Shown here: piece by piece, positions 34,160 to 37,356 of the stretch
How positions within the stretch are numbered: position 1 is the stretch's first letter
Layout: each line of letters begins with the position of its first letter
Source of the DNA: Beroe ovata
Taxonomy: Eukaryota > Ctenophora > Nuda > Beroida > Beroidae
Assembly (NCBI GenBank): GCA_946803715.1
Contig: CAMPET010000150.1
Coordinates: forward strand, 5,214-42,569
DNA: 37,356 nucleotides
Reading direction: 5' to 3'
Translations under genes and position numbers: made by a program
Notes under the pieces: model-generated
Database searches by the model: none
What the model was told of the DNA's origin: nothing
Seen by the model: the letters and a program-made list of their open reading frames with translations, nothing else

Positions 34160-35889
34160 ACACACACACAAACAGCACGTTCACGTAAAACACGCATACA
34201 AACACACGTCACACGCGCCGACGCACACCTCTTTTTGCTTTCCTCTAGGTGTTATTCGGTAATTTTCTTATCTCACACTAAGAGTGCCCGATGTTACTTG
34301 GTTTCCTTTTTTACTTGATCGACTAGCTGTACATAACTAGTGTTTCTTTTCTAGACCTCACGTATTTTCTCAAATTTCGTTCACAACAAAATAGTTTTCG
34401 ACAAAAAATGACTTCTTAGGGTCAATTTTGAATTAGGTGTCTAATTCGAGCGTCGTTTTGTAACTGTCCCGTTTCCAGGGTAACGTTATCAGGTTACCAT
34501 GGTAACGTTATCAGGCTACCATGGTAACGGTATCGGGTTACCATGGTAACACCCTCCCTCAGGAACTAATACAGCGAGATGACGATGATGAGGAGTGTTT
34601 CATGCCGGTCAAGGATGTTAACACCCCGGAGAAACTCGCGAAATACGCATCCTCCAAAAACCAGATTGTCATTCTCAAGCAGGAGGTGATTAACGCGGCC
34701 AACGCATCCCATCTCCAACAGGTAGCGTTGTTGTCATGACAATAAATGATGACGTCACTTGCTCGACCAATCAAATGATTACAATCAGTGTCGCTCAGAT
34801 ATATCATGCTGACGAAATCTTATAGAATTGAAAATGATGACTCATCACTAGATTTTAATAAACGCTATTTCAATGCTCGAGTCTCGTGATTTTATTTTCT
34901 CCGCGGCAGGAAGAAGGAGATGAGGGGCAGGGAGAGATAATGGAATCACCTCGTCTCAGAAACTCGGCTCCTCTCGACCACAAGAATAAGGAAGCAACTT
35001 GGAGCAACACTCTGATAAACGAAATTGTGTCGGAGCAACACGTCCAGCAACAGGTAAATAATGTGTTTATCACGAAAACTTTGACACCAGTTTATAGATA
35101 TTAACATGGACCTGACACAACATTTGACACCACTTTGATTGACACTGCATTTGACGCCAGTGACATGTAAAGCTACTCTTATCTTTGACACCTTTGCAGC
35201 CTGCAAGTGGGAACAAAGGCCGCACTTTCGACTGCACGGAATGTTCTAGAACCTTCCTCCGAGCTAAAGCACTCCAAAAACACATGCTGAAAATGCACTC
35301 CGACAAGGGCGACGAATTTGAGTGCGAGTTGTGCGGGAAATCGTACAAGGAGCAGGCGCAGTTTGTCAAGCACCTCCAAGTGGCGCATCCTGAGGTGGGG
35401 AAAAAGCCCGCCCAGACACAGGCGGCGGCGGTGGGAGGAGGTGGTGTCAAGGCGCGCGGGAAAAAGGTGAAGGCGGCAGTGGTGGAGACACCGCAGATAT
35501 ACTACAGCTGTGATGAGTGTGAGGTTGCGTTCACGAGTGAGGAGGAGCTGGTACAGCATCTTGACACCGAGCACCCCGACCAGCAGCAAGCGGATATTGA
35601 CACCACTCCGCCCACTGACACCACCGCCACTGACACCAGCTCACCCGCTCCTACTGCTGCCAAGGAGAGTCAAGTGGTGTCATCGCAGAGCGTTGCTATT
35701 GACGACATGCCGCCCATGGAGTACTACACGTGCAACGTGTGTAGAACAATGTTTAGTAGCACGGAGAGTCTGACTCGACACATGAATGTCAAACACAAGG
35801 ATTTATCTTTAGTGGCGGGAAATAAGTCGGGAAGAAGTGCAGGTCAGAGAGCGGGAAAGGAGGATCAGAATAATATGGAGTTCACGTGA
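27206..35889 (+). CDS. Multi-finger C2H2 zinc-finger protein, 14 exons, about 14 fingers
   Basis: Exons: 27206-27289, 27399-27566, 27658-27761, 28118-28281, 28637-28761, 29083-29317, 31320-31424, 31678-31812, 32732-32900, 33083-33219, 33515-33606, 34563-34721, 34910-35053, 35200-35889. All phases agree. Fingers in order begin CRSC, CLNC, CEVC, CPHC, CECG (C-x-C), CVEC, CSIC, CAKC, CGLC, CQYC, CTEC, CELC, CDEC and CNVC. Most have H-x3/4-H; the second lacks its last His, and the gap at 27931 lies in the intron right after it, so an exon may be missing. A basic KKRRRV patch and Gln/Pro-rich linker in exon 6 look like a nuclear signal and flexible spacer. Linkers are not the TGEKP type. A Thr/Asp-rich stretch separates the last two fingers. 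Probably a nuclear DNA- or RNA-binding regulator; no orthologue recognised. Start chosen because MSVKDQSCT joins in phase to exon 2; exon 1 is the least certain. Confidence 0.85.
27819..27917. mobile_element. ~99-bp foldback (inverted-repeat) element in a zinc-finger gene intron
   Basis: The left end TGTAGCCCAAAAAAAACC (27819-27836) and right end GGTTTTTTTTGGGTTACA (27900-27917) are inverted repeats matching at 17 of 18 positions. The inner right arm is a run of GGTTTTTTTA units. A G-run precedes the left end, as at the copy near 4296. No coding capacity; a MITE-like non-autonomous element is the simplest reading. No clear target-site duplication seen. Confidence 0.65.
29330..31250 (+). repeat. 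~530-545-bp tandem repeat array in zinc-finger gene intron 6 (about four units)
   Basis: Same family and orientation as the array in the SF3B3 intron. The segment gctgaatcgatt recurs at about 29419, 29948, 30356 and 30900. The unit ending at the N at 30299 repeats, without visible change, 370 bp of the unit before it, and is cut short, so the copy number here is unsafe. In these units the TATAAAAG of the SF3B3 copies reads tagaaaag. Confidence 0.9.
31829..31920. repeat. 10-bp minisatellite CCTAATGTAA
   Basis: About eight imperfect head-to-tail copies immediately downstream of the donor of exon 8 of the zinc-finger gene. Confidence 0.9.
31921..32524. other. Unique part of zinc-finger gene intron 8
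   Basis: AT-rich sequence with no open frame worth noting; contains a perfect TGACGTCA at 32138. Nothing else recognised. Confidence 0.5.
32528..32724. repeat. 16-bp minisatellite ending at a splice acceptor
   Basis: About twelve copies of ACCATGACACCACGTT with point variants fill the last 200 bp of intron 8 and end 7 bp before the acceptor of exon 9 (AG at 32730-32731). Confidence 0.95.
33220..33409. repeat. GT-rich repeat duplicated across a single-N gap
   Basis: A GT/CTGT run plus about 60 bp of unique sequence (acagttgttaagttgtgtca through cttgtgcgtca) is present identically on both sides of the N at 33310. This is best read as unresolved overlap of two contig ends within intron 10. Confidence 0.85.
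33636..33685. repeat. 14-bp tandem repeat GGTAACTTTACCAT
   Basis: Three and a half units starting 30 bp after the donor of exon 11; each contains a TTACCATGGTAAC-like half palindrome, related to the 22-bp repeat before exon 12. Confidence 0.85.
33686..34470. other. Middle of zinc-finger gene intron 11
   Basis: AT-rich sequence with a CA microsatellite at about 34111-34172 (CA/CATA). No exon or conserved frame seen; the minus-strand open frame at 33951-34205 is low-complexity translation of the CA run. Confidence 0.55.
34471..34550. promoter_or_regulatory. Four 22-bp repeats carrying RFX X-box-like palindromes
   Basis: Units start at 34471, 34493, 34515 and 34537. The second and fourth contain the perfect palindrome GTTACCATGGTAAC, which fits the RFX consensus GTNRCC-N0-3-RGYAAC; the first and third differ by one or two bases. 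The array ends 12 bp before the exon 12 acceptor. Binding is inferred from the motif only; it may simply be a minisatellite. Confidence 0.6.
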
Positions 35890-35911
35890 TATGGAATTAT
35901 CCCTATTATGG

Positions 35912-35917
35912 AATAAA
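35912..35917 (+). promoter_or_regulatory. Polyadenylation signal AATAAA of the zinc-finger gene
   Basis: A canonical hexamer 23 bp after the TGA stop, implying a very short 3' UTR. Confidence 0.6.
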
Positions 35918-36485
35918 TGAATTGAAGTCCGAGAATTGTGCGTAATGGACAGTTTTCATTCTGTGCAGAAATGAAGGAATTGAATTGGTGTCTTCTGGCA
36001 TTGAAAAAGTGTGTTGAGCAAACAAAACTATCCGTAATGCTTGCAGAATTACAAATATATCTTAGAATTAACGTATTCGTTAGTCTAGTATTCGAGTTTC
36101 TCGAATAAATGAGTTAATTGGTCACTCATTAGTCCACTATAAGCCAGTATGTAATCGTCTGAATCTCCCAATATGGCTTGATCAGCGCTTTTATGCTAGC
36201 CTCCCATTTATAATGCTTTTGAAGCATAATTTTTTGAAAAATTATTTATATAAGACTTTTTAAAACTATCAAACTTACATCATTTTAGCGATAATCATGA
36301 AATTTACGATTTATAGTTATTAGTTAACCAATTTACCAAGCTTAATTATTATCAGTTAAACAGAGGCTAATCTTAATGCAGTGATTTCAATACATTTGAA
36401 TGCATTTTCAGTACGTATCACTGTTGAAGAATGAAATGTGATACTATTTTGATAATTCAAGCCCGCTGCTGAGCGTTCTATAAGT

Positions 36486-36516
36486 CACGTGCTATCACGT
36501 GTCATTTTGTCACGTG
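36486..36516. promoter_or_regulatory. Cluster of three CACGTG E-boxes
   Basis: CACGTG at 36486, 36496 and 36511, the last as TCACGTGA, followed by a near match gtcacgtcac. Spacing of 10 and 15 bp. About 550 bp upstream of the FAM135-like start codon. Candidate bHLH-ZIP (USF/MITF-type) sites, by motif only. Confidence 0.5.
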
Positions 36517-36876
36517 ATTGTCACGTCACAGCTAGACAGGTGGTGTAGCTTGAACATACACCCAGCAATCTTTCATTACTTATATCAATCCCCTGATGCA
36601 GGAACCAATCTATGTTTCGATTATCAGATTTTGACCATGGCTTACACATCCTGCGCCTCACATTACCTTGATAATCTAGATTATTTGCGGCTCAAAAGTG
36701 GCAGGTTTCGACCTTTATTCCTGCTTTGTAAATGTAACTCAGAGTTTACATGAATTTCTATGAGTACAAACTGTGTTACCTTGATTAGTGTTGAAGTCTC
36801 TGGTATTCAAAATATAATTTTTCTGGTTAGTTAATATTATTCTATATTGTGAGTTTATTGCCTATTCGATTCCATT

Positions 36877-37058
36877 CGACACCACTTAGAACTCTGTCTT
36901 GACACCACTTTCTTAGTGCTGTTCAAATCTTGACACCACTCCATTAGTGTCCACGCGTGCCTTTTCGATACTCAATCCTGGCATCACTTTCCGCACAGCA
37001 TCTTGACACCACTTTTCACACAGGTATAGCATGTCTTGACACCACAATTCCCAATGAC
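36877..37058. repeat. Dispersed CTTGACACCACT repeats
   Basis: At least five copies of the 12-mer or close variants, spaced irregularly, just upstream of the FAM135-like start; further copies at 37290-37356 lie in the following intron. Confidence 0.8.
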
Positions 37059-37066
37059 ACCGCCCT

Positions 37067-37162
37067 ATGAGTGGACTAGACACGTTGCGGGTACGCTACT
37101 CCTTAGTTTTGGAACTCAACAGATTCACCAATGTTCACCTCTTTGAAAAGGGCTACTACCAG
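37067..37162 (+). CDS. FAM135: FAM135-like protein, first coding exon only (window edge)
   Basis: The exon encodes 32 residues and ends in phase 0 at cag|gtaaag. VLELNRFTNVHLFEKGYYQ matches the start of FAM135A/B, in which an N-terminal beta-strand motif of the form ELxKFxNVDLFxRGxYQ is followed by an intron. FAM135 proteins carry a C-terminal alpha/beta-hydrolase (DUF676-type) domain that is outside the window. Identification rests on this short motif alone. The rest of the sequence, 37163-37356, is intron with GACACCACACCTCCCCTCAC repeats. Confidence 0.75.
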
Positions 37163-37356
37163 GTAAAGAACTTGAAATTAGTGTAGCACCGCGCAAAAAA
37201 TCTCATTTGTTTTCATTATTTTCTTCATTTCTTACTACATCAGAGAATAAGTTTCTACTCTCTACCATTCCTCACTCCCCTCACTCTGCTTGACACCACA
37301 CCTCCCCTCACTCTACTTGACACCTCACCTCCCCTCACTGTACTTGACACCACACC

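Larger units (their letters stand above)
35918..37066. other. Intergenic region between the zinc-finger gene and FAM135-like gene
   Basis: AT-rich; holds a CACGTG cluster (36486-36516) and a block of dispersed CTTGACACCACT repeats (about 36877-37058). The open frame at 36499-36753 has no recognisable family and is probably random. Confidence 0.55.

Noticed and set aside
36499-36753. 84-codon plus-strand frame between the zinc-finger and FAM135-like genes
   Set aside because: No family, no signal peptide or domain, no splice partner; likely random.
1-37356. tRNA and rRNA genes
   Set aside because: I saw no convincing A/B-box pair with a cloverleaf and no rRNA-like conserved stretch.

Overview
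This is eukaryotic, animal-type DNA. Every gene except one has many short GT-AG introns, and the products are metazoan families: splicing factor SF3B3, nucleolin, a class A GPCR, antenna-bearing glutamate dehydrogenase, prefoldin subunit 5, a many-fingered C2H2 protein and the start of a FAM135 protein. I cannot place it in a phylum. The compact introns and gene spacing suggest a small-genome invertebrate, possibly a non-bilaterian, but that is a guess. Exon models were built by hand from reading frame, GT/AG sites, phase continuity and similarity to known families; exon lengths and phases were checked for consistency.

Layout, left to right. 1-5973 (-): the first 16 exons of SF3B3; the rest lies off the left edge. 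5974-7295: intergenic, with a CpG-rich repeated motif. 7296-8885 (-): an intact three-exon orphan GPCR with a mucin-like ectodomain. 8886-12252: gene-poor, with CA microsatellites, gaps and a 290-bp duplication that may be an assembly artefact. 12253-12631 (+): a small two-exon secreted-peptide precursor candidate. 13425-16347 (-): a two-RRM nucleolin. 16953-21040 and 22538-25042 (-): two tandem, anciently duplicated glutamate dehydrogenases; the second has lost conserved active-site residues. 26542-27006 (+): PFDN5, intronless. 27206-35889 (+): a 14-exon zinc-finger protein with about 14 C2H2 fingers. 37067-37162 (+): first coding exon of a FAM135-like gene, running off the right edge.

The genes do not form one pathway: they are mostly housekeeping (splicing, nucleolus, mitochondrial nitrogen metabolism, chaperone). 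The accessory signals are (i) the divergent second GDH, (ii) the small secreted peptide gene 3.4 kb from the orphan GPCR, (iii) a roughly 545-bp tandem repeat family found in the introns of two unrelated genes, (iv) GTTACCATG-based tandem repeats, including exact RFX X-box-like palindromes, next to 3' splice sites of the zinc-finger gene, and (v) local duplications that copy splice acceptors or exon pieces into introns. Several single-N gaps are flanked by near-identical sequence and look like unresolved contig overlaps.
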